DNA of 64,000 nucleotides from the NCBI GenBank assembly GCA_002105175.1, contig MCGE01000009.1, positions 1,550,001 through 1,614,000 on the forward strand, written 5' to 3'. Origin of the DNA: Absidia repens (lineage: Eukaryota; Mucoromycota; Mucoromycetes; Mucorales; Cunninghamellaceae). A program made the translations under genes and the position numbers. Within the stretch, counting starts at the first letter, position 1, and the number at the start of each line of letters is the position of its first letter. Below, in pieces: positions 1 to 12,300 of the stretch. Below the pieces are notes generated by a model. That model did no database searches. It had not been told where the DNA came from and saw nothing but the letters and a program-made list of their open reading frames with translations.

Positions 1-630
1 CGTTATCAAAAATTAGTATAAATACTCCACTTTTTTATTATTATCCTTTTCTTTTCTCTTTAGTTTTTTATATACTTTACTCAGTTATCAAATAAAGGTC
101 AGTACAAAAGGTTTTTTTTTATAACCATCAAGTTATCTCTTATTTCTATTTTGCTATAGAAATCCACTTTATTTTATTTTCAGAGTCAGCTATACTCTTT
201 TTTTATTTTTATTGAACCAGCTAAGGTCAATACTTCTACTTTATTTTATTTTATCAAGTTTTCTTTTAAAAACTTCTTTTATTTCAAGTTGGACTTTATC
301 TACAAAAGTTCTGGTGCTCACTACTTACTACCAATAACATATCTGGTACTCACTACTTATTATCAAATACATATTTTGTGCAATACATATCTGGTGCTCT
401 CTATATAAACAAAAGTCAATTCAGGGACCACAAAAAATCAAATTTCAAATCCCGTCCAAGAGAAAAATCGCTCTTGACCCTCACTAAGGAAAGCCATTCC
501 AATAGGAAGAAAAATTATTATATTGCAAGACATAGTTGGTGCAAGATACTATTCTAGCTCTACCAAAATATACAAATAACATCAAAAACATAAAGATTAC
601 CATAACATATTTGGTGCTCACCTATAACAA
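1..630 (-). repeat. tRNA-linked dispersed repeat, copy 1 (runs off left edge)
   Basis: Read on the minus strand, this stretch matches 43627-44255 on the plus strand almost base for base over about 330 bp (window 1-350) and more loosely further up. It contains four degenerate copies of a motif like GAGCACCAGATATGTTATTGG, lying near 600-621, 383-402, 331-354 and 309-325. Downstream of these is an A/T-rich block with a recognisable GACCTTAGCTGGTTCAAT segment. The element begins about 146 bp past the 3' end of the tRNA-Ile gene and points away from it. No ORF of note is present. It could be a solo LTR, a non-autonomous transposon or an unknown class; the left end lies outside the window. Confidence 0.8.
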
Positions 631-772
631 AACTTAAAAACAGCCATAACACTTTCTCTCTCTCTCTCAAAAAAAAAAAGCAACCAGTACATTGTATGCA
701 TAAATTTTATTTCGGTTCGAAATTAGAAAAGCATAAAAAAAATCATACTAAAGGGAAGGTATAAAAAGTAAT

Positions 773-867
773 TCCCCTGGCGAGGATCGAACTCGCGATT
801 TTCGCGTGACTCTTACATAGGTTTTAACTATAAGCACGAGGCCTTAAACCAACTAGGCCACAGGGGA
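773..867 (-). tRNA. tRNA-Ile (anticodon UAU) with a 19-nt intron
   Basis: The minus strand folds as a cloverleaf. The acceptor stem pairs TCCCCTG with CAGGGGA, the D arm is GCCT/AGGC, and the T arm is GCGAG-TTCGATC-CTCGC. The anticodon loop reads CTTATA, so positions 34-36 are TAT. This CTTATA context is the same as in known eukaryotic tRNA-Ile(UAU) genes, which also carry introns. The intron lies after position 37, at about 810-828, and can pair with the anticodon loop (CTTATAG against CTATGTAAG), as usual in pre-tRNAs. One mismatch in the anticodon stem (27-43) and a 7-nt variable loop are slightly atypical. No CCA is encoded, as expected. Confidence 0.85.
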
Positions 868-1490
868 ATCGTGGTCCGAAAATTAAAATTTTATATATAA
901 ACCCAATTGATTTGTTTCGTAATCCGGGCCGCACATATCATCCGAAACAGAATTTAGCCAATCGTTTCCCCCAAATGTACTCTCCGCTCCCTCAAAAGTT
1001 CCAACCCAGGCATTAACCGCCGCAAATTACGCAAGCAATGTATATGTTATCATCCACAAAAAAGTGCATAATAAAGGTACAGAATAAAATTTGTCTTTAT
1101 TGACTACTATGAAAAAAAAAAAAATAGAGACCGTACTAGAAGTAGATAGCTCTTTCTGATGGGCCTGTTTTTGGAAAAGCAACAATTGTAATTCCATTTG
1201 AAGGCAATCTCACTAATATAAAAGTAGTAAAAAGTGAATATCGAACGAATTCAATCATCCGTGGACAGAACCTGTCAAATAAAAGTCAGTCCTGTCTTCC
1301 TAGCCTGTTCTATACATGAACGGCTGATAATAGTAGCATTGGCCTATCCTCCAATAGAGGTGTTCAATAATAGCAACTCAACTTCTCCATAGTTCATTGG
1401 TGTCGTTTTTTATTGCAAGGCAAAACACCTTTGGAGTATTTGAAGATGGTTGGTCTTTGCTGAGGTGTGGAGGAATTGCACCCCACAACG
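868..1490. other. Intergenic, no gene seen
   Basis: AT-rich intergenic DNA between the tRNA-Ile gene and the next repeat. Only short ORFs without recognisable similarity occur. There is an A run near 1110-1125. I see no RNA gene or promoter that can be supported. Confidence 0.5.
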
Positions 1491-2240
1491 CAATCAAAAC
1501 AATTCAAATCCCGCCACGTGAATATTTATTTGCGCCCCTTTTTTTTATTTTCTTTTTTCTCTTCATCATTCAAAATTTTTTGAGGTTGTGTTGATCTTAG
1601 ATTAGTGCCAGGACTAGTTTAGAAGGGGTTTCAGATCAGGGATTGCAAGATGCAGAGGGAAACCCTTTCATTTTGGACTCAGGATTTAGAACCCTCATTA
1701 GTTGTTTTTTGGAAATCTCCAATATCTTATGTGTTAGTTTCGTCCATAGTTTGAATCTATTTTTTAATAAAATATGTTTCTTTTCACATACTTCATTGAA
1801 ATATGTCTCATTAGTCTTTTCTCATGTCTTGCACAATAAATGTCTTTTTTTAATTCCATCACCTCCTTTTTAATGTTGACCGTTGTTGTGCTCTGATAAC
1901 GGATATCCCTTCAGTCATTCTCATGCCCCATATATTGGATCCCTTTCAAAATTATATCTTTAGATTAGTATTGGCCATTCTACAGATCCTTAGTCCTCCT
2001 CATGCTGCTTCCACTAGATTCATTTTTACAGTGAGTCCTGTTCATTTTAGTTTAATATCTGCAGTATTCTTCAAATAAAAAAACTCAACTTTTTATTGCC
2101 GTTTTGACCAGTTTTACGTAAAGCAAAATCATTATTGTAGCTATTTTGTGAGTGTCTTATCAAACACCTGCTTTCCAGCTCACTCACTATGACTAATTAA
2201 AAAGTCAGACAAGAGACAAGGTTTATTGAACAGTATTAAA
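1491..2240 (-). repeat. Dispersed repeat family R2, copy A
   Basis: This segment is a diverged reverse-orientation copy of 44560-45345 and 19790-20790, and is parallel to 32870-33560. Shared landmarks on this strand are CAAATCCCGCCACGTG near 1505, TTAGATTAGTGCCAGGACTAG near 1595, the block GGAAACCCTTTCATTTTGGA near 1660, TCTCATGTCTTGCACAATAA near 1825 and TAGATTAGTATTGGCCATTC near 1960. It has no long ORF. It is a non-coding dispersed element of about 0.75-1 kb, class unknown. Confidence 0.7.
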
Positions 2241-2389
2241 AACAAAGAGGGGTAAACCCTTATCTAAGATAACCATCTATGACTTTCCTCCATTCATATC
2301 ACCGTATCTAATCCCTTACCTATTTTTTTCTAGCACGACGGTTGGGCCCCAAGGTGTCCGTCCTTTTTTCTCAATTGCTGCCCACCCAT

Positions 2390-3270
2390 AGTGCCAAATC
2401 ACAGAGTCTTCCATCCCATCCATCAAAATCCACACTTCAGAAACCCCACCCCCACCCCCTGCCACCCAGTATTTTTTTTTTTTTTGTATAGAATAGAACT
2501 TAAGTCTAAGGTTTTATTAGGTTTATGGCCCGTAGGCCACAGCCTGATAGTCAGACTTATATTTATGGAACTTTCAACCCGTGCCACCCAGTAGCTACAT
2601 AATTAATACTATTCTCGACTTTGCTCTTCAATATACCCCACCACAACAAAATATACTGTAATAGCTGTTTTTCACACAAACACATCCCTGTTTTTTTTCT
2701 ATGCACAAATTTATAGAGTTGATGGAAGAAGTCTCCATAATACCCAATCCGTTCCTTTTTCATATATATACAGACACACTTTTTTTTCTATGCATATGAA
2801 TACACTTTCGATGAAGCTCATCATGTAAACGTACGACAGAGAAACTAATTATAAGAAAAAAAACATATTTATTCAGAGGTAAATACAAACGCTGACATAC
2901 TATTGCTAAACTAAGGACGGTTCCATGATGCTAAGCTACTGACGTTCCCAAATCCTACATCCAAAACGAAAGGGATTCCCCATGATGTTTGTTTTGCGTT
3001 TTTTAAAACGCCCCTAATTCAAGTTCTAACACTAATCCTAGATCACCAGTATCCCAATGTGCCTTGCCATCATATCATTCAGACTATCATGAAGGAAAAA
3101 AATAAAAAGAAAGAAAAAGAGTGCAAAAAAAAAAAAAAAAATGGGGGCCAAAAAAATAGAAAGCATAATGCGGAGCCTGAATCATCCAGCCTACCATAGT
3201 GCGAAATGGCGCAGGCTTTTTCCTATCCCATCAAAACCCACACTTTGATAAAAAACTGTGACACCCAATA
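2390..3270 (+). repeat. Dispersed repeat family R3, copy 1
   Basis: It shares order and wording with 20840-21545 and 30890-31560. The common order is a segment with TTTTTCACACAAACACAT, then a T run and TATGCAT, then TATTTATTCAG plus TAGATACAAAC-like text, then a block resembling CCAAAACGAAAGGGATTCCCCATG near 2960, and finally GTGCGAAATGGC near 3200. The middle block also resembles part of R2, so R2 and R3 may be related or nested. Copies are clearly diverged, so this is an old family. It ends about 90 bp before the dynein stop codon. Confidence 0.65.
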
Positions 3271-3356
3271 AATCGAAAGATTTCAAAAAGCCAGAGTATT
3301 TATTGTAAAATCATAAACCAATGAGAAAATCAATATGTAACTATTTCTAAATAATT

Positions 3357-6300
3357 CTAAAACGATACGATCATGGCCACAGCACGTTGAGGGATACGGT
3401 CTTTTTGGTCAGGTTGGACTGCAACATTGATGGTAAACAATAGATCGTTTCGGTCAGAGTTGAGGTAAATAGGAAGAGCCACCATGTTAGTATCGTCCGT
3501 CGTTTTGTCAATTCCACGCTTCCATCGTAATCCAATCGGGGGCAGCTTGACACTAGGTTCTGAAGTAAGACACACTTGGTTGTTGTTCCACTCGCTGCCT
3601 TCCATTTTCATGCCACGTACAGTGTATGCACCATCTCCATCGGTTACTCCAATATCCACATCGAGGACCAATTCTTCCAGTGACCACTTGTTGCGTTGGG
3701 CAGTTGCTTGACGAGTTGCTGTAACATATGCTTCTGGGGTAAACAGTCCACCCATCCATACATCTACACGGTCAAAATTCATTTCTTGAGACATGTTGGC
3801 AACTTGTTCCAAACGAGCCTTGAGATCTCCCATCCAGATGTTCAGTGAGATGTCCTTAGGTACCGTGTATCGTTTCCAGTGATCGGGAATCAAACCTTTG
3901 GTGAGCCAACTCATCAGTTGACGCAGATGATTTGTCTGTTTGAGTTCGCCATTGCAAGCCTTTTGCAGGGAGATAAGATCTTCACGTATCGTACTCAATA
4001 AACGACGACCAATTTGGTTTTCACGTTCGAAGAATCGGAAGAGAGGGTTCATAATACCATTGCTGTCATCACGTTGCAAGATTGGAAGCTGTGCAGGAAG
4101 AAGAGAGAGCCAGTTGCTAATAGAGGTGTTCAATGCCCGCATCCAAGCAGGTTGTTGTGAGCTGGTTGTTGCCGACTGTCCAGATGTGCTTGATGCTTCA
4201 GGTGTAAATGCTACTTCTTCGTCATCACTGATACTCTTCATCTTTCGTACCTTGGAGAGCATTGCCTTGCCTTTAAGAGTCAATAATACACGTTCAGCAT
4301 TCGAAGGTAATCCAAGCCAAGTAGGTGGTTCACGGTCAGGAAGCTTGTTCACCCATTCCATAAAGTGTTCCATCTTGGTTCCATCAGGTGCCACCAGTGA
4401 TTTTTCATTTTCACTCGTACCTTTTACTATTTCAAAGTCCAAATCATAGCAGCGGTGACTGAAGAGAGTGTTGACGAAGGATTCCAATAACCGTTGATCG
4501 TATTCATTGTCAATGCGACCACCATAAATAGATTGTTGAAGTAAAGATCGGATAGCATCCCATGGAATTTTTTCAGGAGAAATGTTAGCACGACCACCAG
4601 CAGCAATATCCAACCAATTGTCAATGGTATTGAAAGCAGAGTCTTGATCAGAGTCGTTGAATTCATACACCTTCGTCCACCCAAGAGGTACGTACCGGAG
4701 ACGTTCTTGAACAACCGCATGGAGCCAAGCCAGCATAAAGTACAATCGTGCACGTTCAGAAGGACCGCGTGACAAGCGAGATGGTGGGATGCTTCGCAAT
4801 GATTCTTGAAGATTGGCCTTGATTCCTGGAGGAGGTTCAAACATGAGGATACGAGACATGCGCAAGAGATTGACAGGTACTTTGGGATTTGTTTCCATGG
4901 TCAAAAACAGACGGAAGTTGCGATGGGCCTTCATACTGTGCAATTTCTTTTCCAGTTGACCTAACCATGAAGGTGCCAGATGAACATTCTTGAGCATCAC
5001 CCAGTTACCATTCTTGATAGCCAGAGATATAGCTTGATCCGCAAGAGTAAACCCTTCGGCAGAGCCCATGGCTACAGACGTACACCTAGAATTGGTTTCC
5101 GCAACGAGGTTGTCCACACGGTAGCCAGCATCATAACCAGCTTTGGAGCAAAGAGCTAATGGAGTGCAGCTTCCCACTTCGTCGTTAACAATTTGCTGAA
5201 GGTTGAGTTCACCGCTGTTGATGAAGCCGATGTCGAATATTTCGGAAGCGAAGATGGTGGTAGCAGGTAGCAATCGGTCCGGTCGGAAGCACTTGATAAC
5301 CAACATTTTTCTTAATGAGCCAGCGGTAGCTAATATGAGAAACAGAAAAAAGTAATGAGAATGAGATCAAATATCTATGTGCTCACTAAATACATGACAA
5401 AAAAAAAAAAAAAAAAAAAAAAAAAATGACAAAAAAAAAAAAAAAAAAAAAAGTACTTACAGTTGGCATCAGGGGCTGCACTCCAACAAACAGGTACGCC
5501 AAGTTCAGGTTCAGGATGTTCGATAAACAATTTCCATTGATCTTCGTTTTCCAAAATGTGTTGAGCCAAATTCTTGAAACAGTCCAAAGTCTGAAATTCA
5601 TTGATTCGTTGAGCAATATCATCGGTAATAAAAGCAGGTAAGCCAAGTTTTGATGCAGATGCATTTGTATCGACAATACCATCACCACCGCTAAGTAAGA
5701 AGTCAAATTCGGCATCATCGGTGTTGTCTTGGTGTTGTTGAGAGGAACCACGCATACGGATTTGACAAAGTAAGACAGCAAACATTGTATGATCTTCGTG
5801 TAGCAATGTTCGAGAGGCACGCTTGTAAGTGGCAGTAAAGAGATCACGCGAAAGGACAGCCAAACGTTCATTTGGATCGGTGATACCTTTGAGGTTGGGG
5901 TTGGCGTGCAAGACATATTGGAAAATTTCATAGAAGAAGTCCAGCGAGAATTGGTAAAAGTGGTGTACCAGATTGAGTTGTTCCATAACGAAGAAGATCG
6001 AACTACATGCATGAGCGAGAGGGGTGTATATTCCAGTTGTTTGCTCTACTTCCTGCATGACTGTGTTGGTTTCGTTCACCTTGTCAGTAATATCCGCGGC
6101 TTCTTTCTTGAGAGTTTCCAGAGTTTCAATCACCTTGTCGTCATCGAGAATGTTGCCTTTGGATTCGTTCAACGCTTGTAGCAAAGATTTTTCGAGATGT
6201 CGTAGCTTCAATTGGAATTCACCTTGCAACTTGATCAGATCGGTTCGTCTTTGATCAACATCAGGACGTTCAGCCTTCAACACCTTGTTCAAACATTGGC

Positions 6301-9300
6301 TTTGCAAACTACCCCGCGTAACAGTAAAGTTGACAAAGGTGACCCGAGAGCAGATATCAGGAGCAAAGTTCACCGAAGGATCACGAGTTGAGAGGAAGAG
6401 AGTGAATGATGGTGAAAAATCAATATCCTGGCTGCCAAGTCGAATGAGTACACGACCACCAGTACGTCTAAGTTCTTTGTTGAGCACGGGATTGAGGATG
6501 GGGTCCAAATGTTCCACATCTTGAATCAAAATAGGATTACCGAATCGAAGAGCACTTTCCAAATTCTTGATAAATGCATCATCCAAAAAGCTTGTAACAG
6601 TAATCTTGCGATCCTTGTATTCATTGACCAAAAAGTTCGTTGCTTGTCCAGAGGGATCAATAATCAAAGGATAACGATCAAAGCGTTTGAGCATAATAGC
6701 ATTTTCAATACAGAGACTGTCTGTTGGAAGAGAGTTCGCTTGCCAAGATAATCGATCATCCGCCGTCGAGAGATATTCAGTTAGTGAGACTTCATGTTTG
6801 TACTGCACACCTGCTGACGACAGATGTTCCGCCCAGTGTTGTATCAGGATTTCACGGTATTGTTGATCAAAGTAACCACCGTATGCCATAAATGCAGCAG
6901 CTAACAAGACATCACCAACGATAGTACCCATCTGGCTTTCAAAGGCCTGACTGGCCGCTTCCCAACGTACACGTTCCGAAGACAAGCTACTGAGTAACGT
7001 CAAACTTCTATCAACCTTGAATTTGACCCGGTCCATTTCTGATTTGATCAATTGAGTTTCACCAACAAGAGCAGCATATTCTTCCTTGTAACGGCCAATA
7101 CTTGATTCCAGATCCACAATCATTTGTTCAATGTCGACAGCTTTCTTCTTTGTATCTTCAGCACTCTGTTCCAGTTGATTGACTTCATCGCGGAGAGGGC
7201 CAACACGATCCAAAATATCACTATAGGTCACTTGAGCACAAACCCACTTCACCAACGGTCCACACGCCTTGGACGCACGATTGACGGCATCATATTCGAA
7301 GCTTGGGTTGCTGAGATAGTTGCGTCGCATGTAATCACGGAGTTGCTTGGTCATTTGATTTTCAGTGCTGTAGTTCACAATGCTGGCAATAAAGTCATCA
7401 CGTCGAATCACACTTTGCACCGTCTTCCAGCTTTCAATCTTGTGACCCAACATAGTACATACAGATTCCATAGCAAGTTTCACAGCTTCAGGAGGATTAC
7501 CCATTGATCGGACTTCAGTCAAGTGTTGACGTTTGATATTGCTGACACTCTTTCGAGCTTCGGCCACAGCAGGTTCAGCATTGGCAAGATCATCCAAAAC
7601 AACTGCACGACGTTCTTGAATTTCCTATATACCATTGGTAAAAAAAAAAAAATCAGTGAGTAGATATGTAACTAGCCTTTTTTCTGCTTTTTTTTTTTTT
7701 ATATACCTTGTTTTGGATTTCCAAAGCGCCTTGGATTTGAATGGATGCCGCCTTTTTCTGTTCCGCTTCCTTTTCATCAGCCAACATCTGATTGATCTTG
7801 TCATTCGCTTGAGCATTCTTCAATTCCAGTTGATTCTTCTTGATAGCCAAGCTCTTTCTGAGTTCTTCCACCTTGATAACCGTGTCCTTCAATTTTTCCA
7901 AACCAACATTCAAATGACGTTGCTGCTCTTCCAAGTCTTCACGTTTTTCATTGTAGAGGCGGACATAGTGGGAGATAAAGTCCAAAAAGTGACGAGGAGT
8001 TGCATAGTTGTGGCGACCTTGACGTTTGCTGAGCTTGGCGTTGATGTCGTATAAGGATTGATGAATGTAGACAAGAGCATTGACAACAGCTTCGCGATGA
8101 TTTGGTGGGATAGGTAAGTTTCGATAAGCAATGGGGAAATTGAGAGGAGCACCATAAGTTTGAAGGTCCAAGTCCAATCCTTTTGTAAATTCGGTACCAA
8201 CTTGATAGAATGCTTGATCCGGCCAGTCTCCAAACCAATCCAATACACAACGATTGAACAGAGCAGGAGAAGTTGCAGCACGAGAAGCCAATCCACCTTC
8301 AGAGGATTCATAGTAAATACCACATGGAGATTTCGCATAACTTGTTGATTGAACCATTTGTACAGTTCATCGTTGGAGTCTAGCATGAGGCCATCACGTT
8401 GAGTTCCTTCCTTACAAGCAGTCATCAGCGCAGCGTATTCATCACCTTCGAATAGACCAGGTACTTCGGCATTAGCAAGCAGCGTGTTCATTCGTTCCAA
8501 AAATCCAGAATCCAATACATTGCTTTCGTCCATAATAAAGCATATCTTTTCACCTTTGCACCCAGCCCGTCGTAGAACTGTACGCAAATCATCATCAAAG
8601 TCAGCACCAGTATACTTGTTGTGTACCTTGATTTGGAAGAGACTAAGACCATTCATCCAAGCCACAAAGCGAGAGAGAGTTGTTTTACCAGATCCACTGA
8701 CACCAATCAATAGCAAATGACCTTGAGGTTGGCGGAAGACACGATCAATACGAAGTACATGTTCCAAGACGTCATTGAAGAGTACCAATGGGACATCCAA
8801 TTCTTCTTCATAGAATACCTTGAGACGAGCCTTTGCGAAGTCACGCAGTTGTTCACGTTCCACAGGCACATAGTATTTGGAGAGCCAGTTTGAGAAGAGG
8901 ATAGGGCGTTCGAGAGCTTCTTGCTGATTCAGTGCTGGGAAGTGTTCCATGGCAATATCGTTGATCATCTTGTCTGTCCATTCGCGTTCTTCTTCGTTCA
9001 CCAATCGATCTTGGAAGAGACGTAAAGCTTCATGAGCCCAGATACGTACCAGACCTTCCACAGAAAGGGTTTCCAATGGCTTGATGGCTTCAAAAATACC
9101 TCGCACCCACCGAGTCAATTCACGAGGAGAATAGATATAATGGGCTTGAATGTCAGGGGTAAATCGTTTTTGAGAAGCAAGGTAAAGGTCCACCATAGCA
9201 GAAGTAAGAGGCTCCGCATAGCCACGCAAGTTGGGAATCACCTTCAACATTGCCCGAGAGAAAGTTCCGTAAATTTGCATCAATGAAGTGTGACCAGCAT

Positions 9301-12300
9301 AATCCACCATTACCAAAGGAGCATGTCGTAAGAATCTATGAGACAACGGCACACGTCCAGGATCAGTAGGAGGATTACAAGCACCAACAAATTGAATACG
9401 TTCCAATGTCACCCATGCTTTGTCACTTGTTCGCCAGAATCCATTGTATTCCACTAATTGACGCAAGAAGGAGATAACCCGTTGAGTGTTGTATTTGTCA
9501 GTTGCAGGCAAGTTGATTTCGTCACAGAATACTACAAGCCATCGTCCAATCAGGGTAGGAGAAAGGATAACACCATTTGTAGTCTTTCGGTATTCACAGT
9601 GCTGTTCAAAGGTTTTGAGAATCAGTTCAGGAGTAGAAGCACTTGAGAAATTGAGACCAACCACTTCCATATCAGGTAATTTTCGCAGAGCGCTGAACAA
9701 AGTCATAGTTTTACCAGACCCAGGAGGACCACACAGAATCAACGGCTTGTGCTCAGAGAGCCAAGAGTACAAAACTTCTTCGTGTCGAATAGTGTCAACG
9801 GTTGGAATAATCATATCGGCTTCGGAGACCTTGTGTGTTTCGATTTCCACCACTGGCACCTTCGATTCCCATGGCACCCATTGTCCGCTGCTTGTAGAAA
9901 TGTCGAAGTCAATGATGCTTTGGTCGTTCACAGCAGGAGGCAGTTCGTAGGTTGTAATTCCCCGGACGTAATCACCAAGCACAGTTCGTAAATCCAATTT
10001 GGCATCACCAGAGAAACTCCATATAATAGAATAGATCACACGTTTTGTAATATAGCCTTCCAAGTGATCACCAGTCATAGGGAAATCCATGTGTTGGCTA
10101 TTGTATTCCAAAACATTGCGTACCGTCTTGTTGAGTAAGGAGAAGAATGTAGCCATCACGCGCATACGAGTGAAGTCCATGATGTGTTCCAAAGTTGCTG
10201 CGTAGGACAGAGATTTAGCCACCAACCCACTTTCATCACTAAGGTCAGGAGCCATGATATCAGCGATGGCACGTTGAGTCGCCAAGTTGGGTGAGATTGA
10301 GGACGGATCGTCGTTGTCGCCTGCTCGTATTGCTGTTCCAGTAACACCAGCACCGATACCCTCTTCGTCAATTTCATCCATAGGTACATTCCGTAAGGTT
10401 TCCAAGTAGTTAGCGAATATCATTGGGAGAGTGATAACATCTTCGCTGAACCAGACCATACCACAACGAGACACCGTAGCAAGAGTGGCGTACTTGAGGG
10501 TTTCAACTTCAAACATGATTCGTACATTTGGTGGAAGATTCAGACGTTCACCATTGGGCAAGGTCAAAAGTCGATTGTCATCCAGCACAGAGTTTAAATT
10601 TTCTACCCATTCAGGATCCACATCACCATCAAATATAATCCAGTGCCGTTTTTGACTTTCACCACGCACATTGTCCACAATCTTGCGCAGAATATGAGTA
10701 AACAAACCATCAGTCCATTCACGAGTAGTAGGGTCAAGAGTACCATAGAGAGCATCTTTTTGAATCGCTTTTGGATCAATAGTGTACGCCACGCCTTCCA
10801 CATTTTCAACACGTTCCAAAGCAGTCAGCAAAGTCTTCCATGCCATAGACTTGCCAGAGCCGGAAGGACCAACCATCATCAAACCATGGTGAATGTTTTG
10901 AATTTGATATAATTGAATAACCTTTTCCATCCATGCATCTCCGGCCACCAAACGACGTTCATGACAGACTTTTTTGAGTTCTTGCTTGAGTCGATCCAGG
11001 TTGACAGGTGCATAATGTACGCCAGGGAACACATCAGCAAGTAGACTAATTGTAAAAATAAGTGTGAGTTTTTTTTTTTTTGGAGAAGATAAGAGCGACT
11101 GCTATTTAATAGTACCTTGTAAGGAGAGAGATATCATCCGCCACCAATTTAGGAACAACCGTTTCACGGATACTAGTAATAATAAAAAATATAAAATTAA
11201 TTGATTGAATCAATATAATGGTTCTATTTTTTTTTTTTTTTTTTTTTTACCTAGAAATCATCAATTGTTGTTCAGGAATAGGTTCAGAGAATGAGGCAAA
11301 TTCTGAAGGATCCACTTTGCCAACATCCAAGTCTTTTCGCAAGTCAATCAAACGATCACGTTTCAAATTACCGGCGCTGACCAATACACTTTTGAGGGCC
11401 CGGAGACCGAAGTCATAATGAGATTGAGAAGACAGCTGTTCTGCACAGAGGTTGAAGAGCGGAACCACCTTGGAAGCAAGTGTTTCGGCACTTCGGAAAC
11501 CTTGAGAGTACAACATCACTTGGGCAATAAGTTCACGATCAGGCTTGGTCATAGCAATACTTCGGAAGAGTTTCTTCAAATTGTCAGGTAAGTTGGATCG
11601 ACCAGCATAACCAGGATTCATTGTGATAAAGATACCAGTGTCCAGATTCACCTTGACATTGCGGCCAACCAGTTCGACTTCGTGATTAGGGTTGATCATA
11701 GTTTCCTTGAGACCCAATTGAATAGATTGTACCTGTTGGGACACTGCGGACAAAATACGTTCTTCCAAACGATTGAATTCATCAAAACAGCCCCAGGCAC
11801 CGACTTGACATAGACCAATGAAGATACGACCCATAGCTTGGAAGTCAAAGGTTTCATCACAACAGAACACCAAAACAAAGCGACCCAATTGCACACCCAA
11901 TGCCTTGACCGATTCCGTTTTACCCGTACCTGCAGGACCGAAGGGAGAGCCACCCAATTTTTGTTCAAGAGCTTGCGTCAAAGTCAAATAACATCGATCC
12001 GTCAGCGGAGTTTGCACCAATCGATCTGCCACACCAAGATATTCATAGCCATAATAGAAGGTAGCATTCGCCATATGAATCGAAAGTCGATGGATAGGGT
12101 TTTCGATTGTTGAGTTGAAGTAGAATCGCATTTGGTATAGCCAGGTGAAGTCTTTAGCAGATGCCACGTTGTTGTTTATGAGCTGCCGAGTAACATCTCG
12201 TTGATGTACAAGTTCCGTCACCAAGTGTTCGCATTTTCGTCGTTTGATGGGGGACAAATCAAGGAGTACTGCATCAGCAAGAATATTCAAGTTCCGTTCC

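Noticed and set aside
773..867. Type II tRNA (Leu/Ser) or UUA suppressor tRNA
   Set aside because: A CGCGA/TCGCG pairing near the variable loop suggests a long arm, but it competes with a perfect T stem. The CTTATA loop plus an intron after position 37 fit tRNA-Ile(UAU).
1397..1873. Two small ORFs at 1397-1594 and 1643-1873
   Set aside because: They lie in or beside a dispersed repeat, have low-complexity Phe/Ser content, and no counterpart is open in the other copies.
1..3290. LTR retrotransposon
   Set aside because: No reverse transcriptase, integrase or gag reading frame, no primer-binding site and no TG...CA flanked pair could be found in any of the islands.
7910..8310. Alternative C-terminus of the 7910-11032 reading frame
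   Set aside because: The frame past HVVFTMNP loses all dynein similarity, and the conserved sequence continues in the neighbouring frame.
8285..8330. Very short intron explaining the dynein frame break
   Set aside because: Any GT-AG pair here would be under 30 nt and would remove the invariant VVFTMNP residues.
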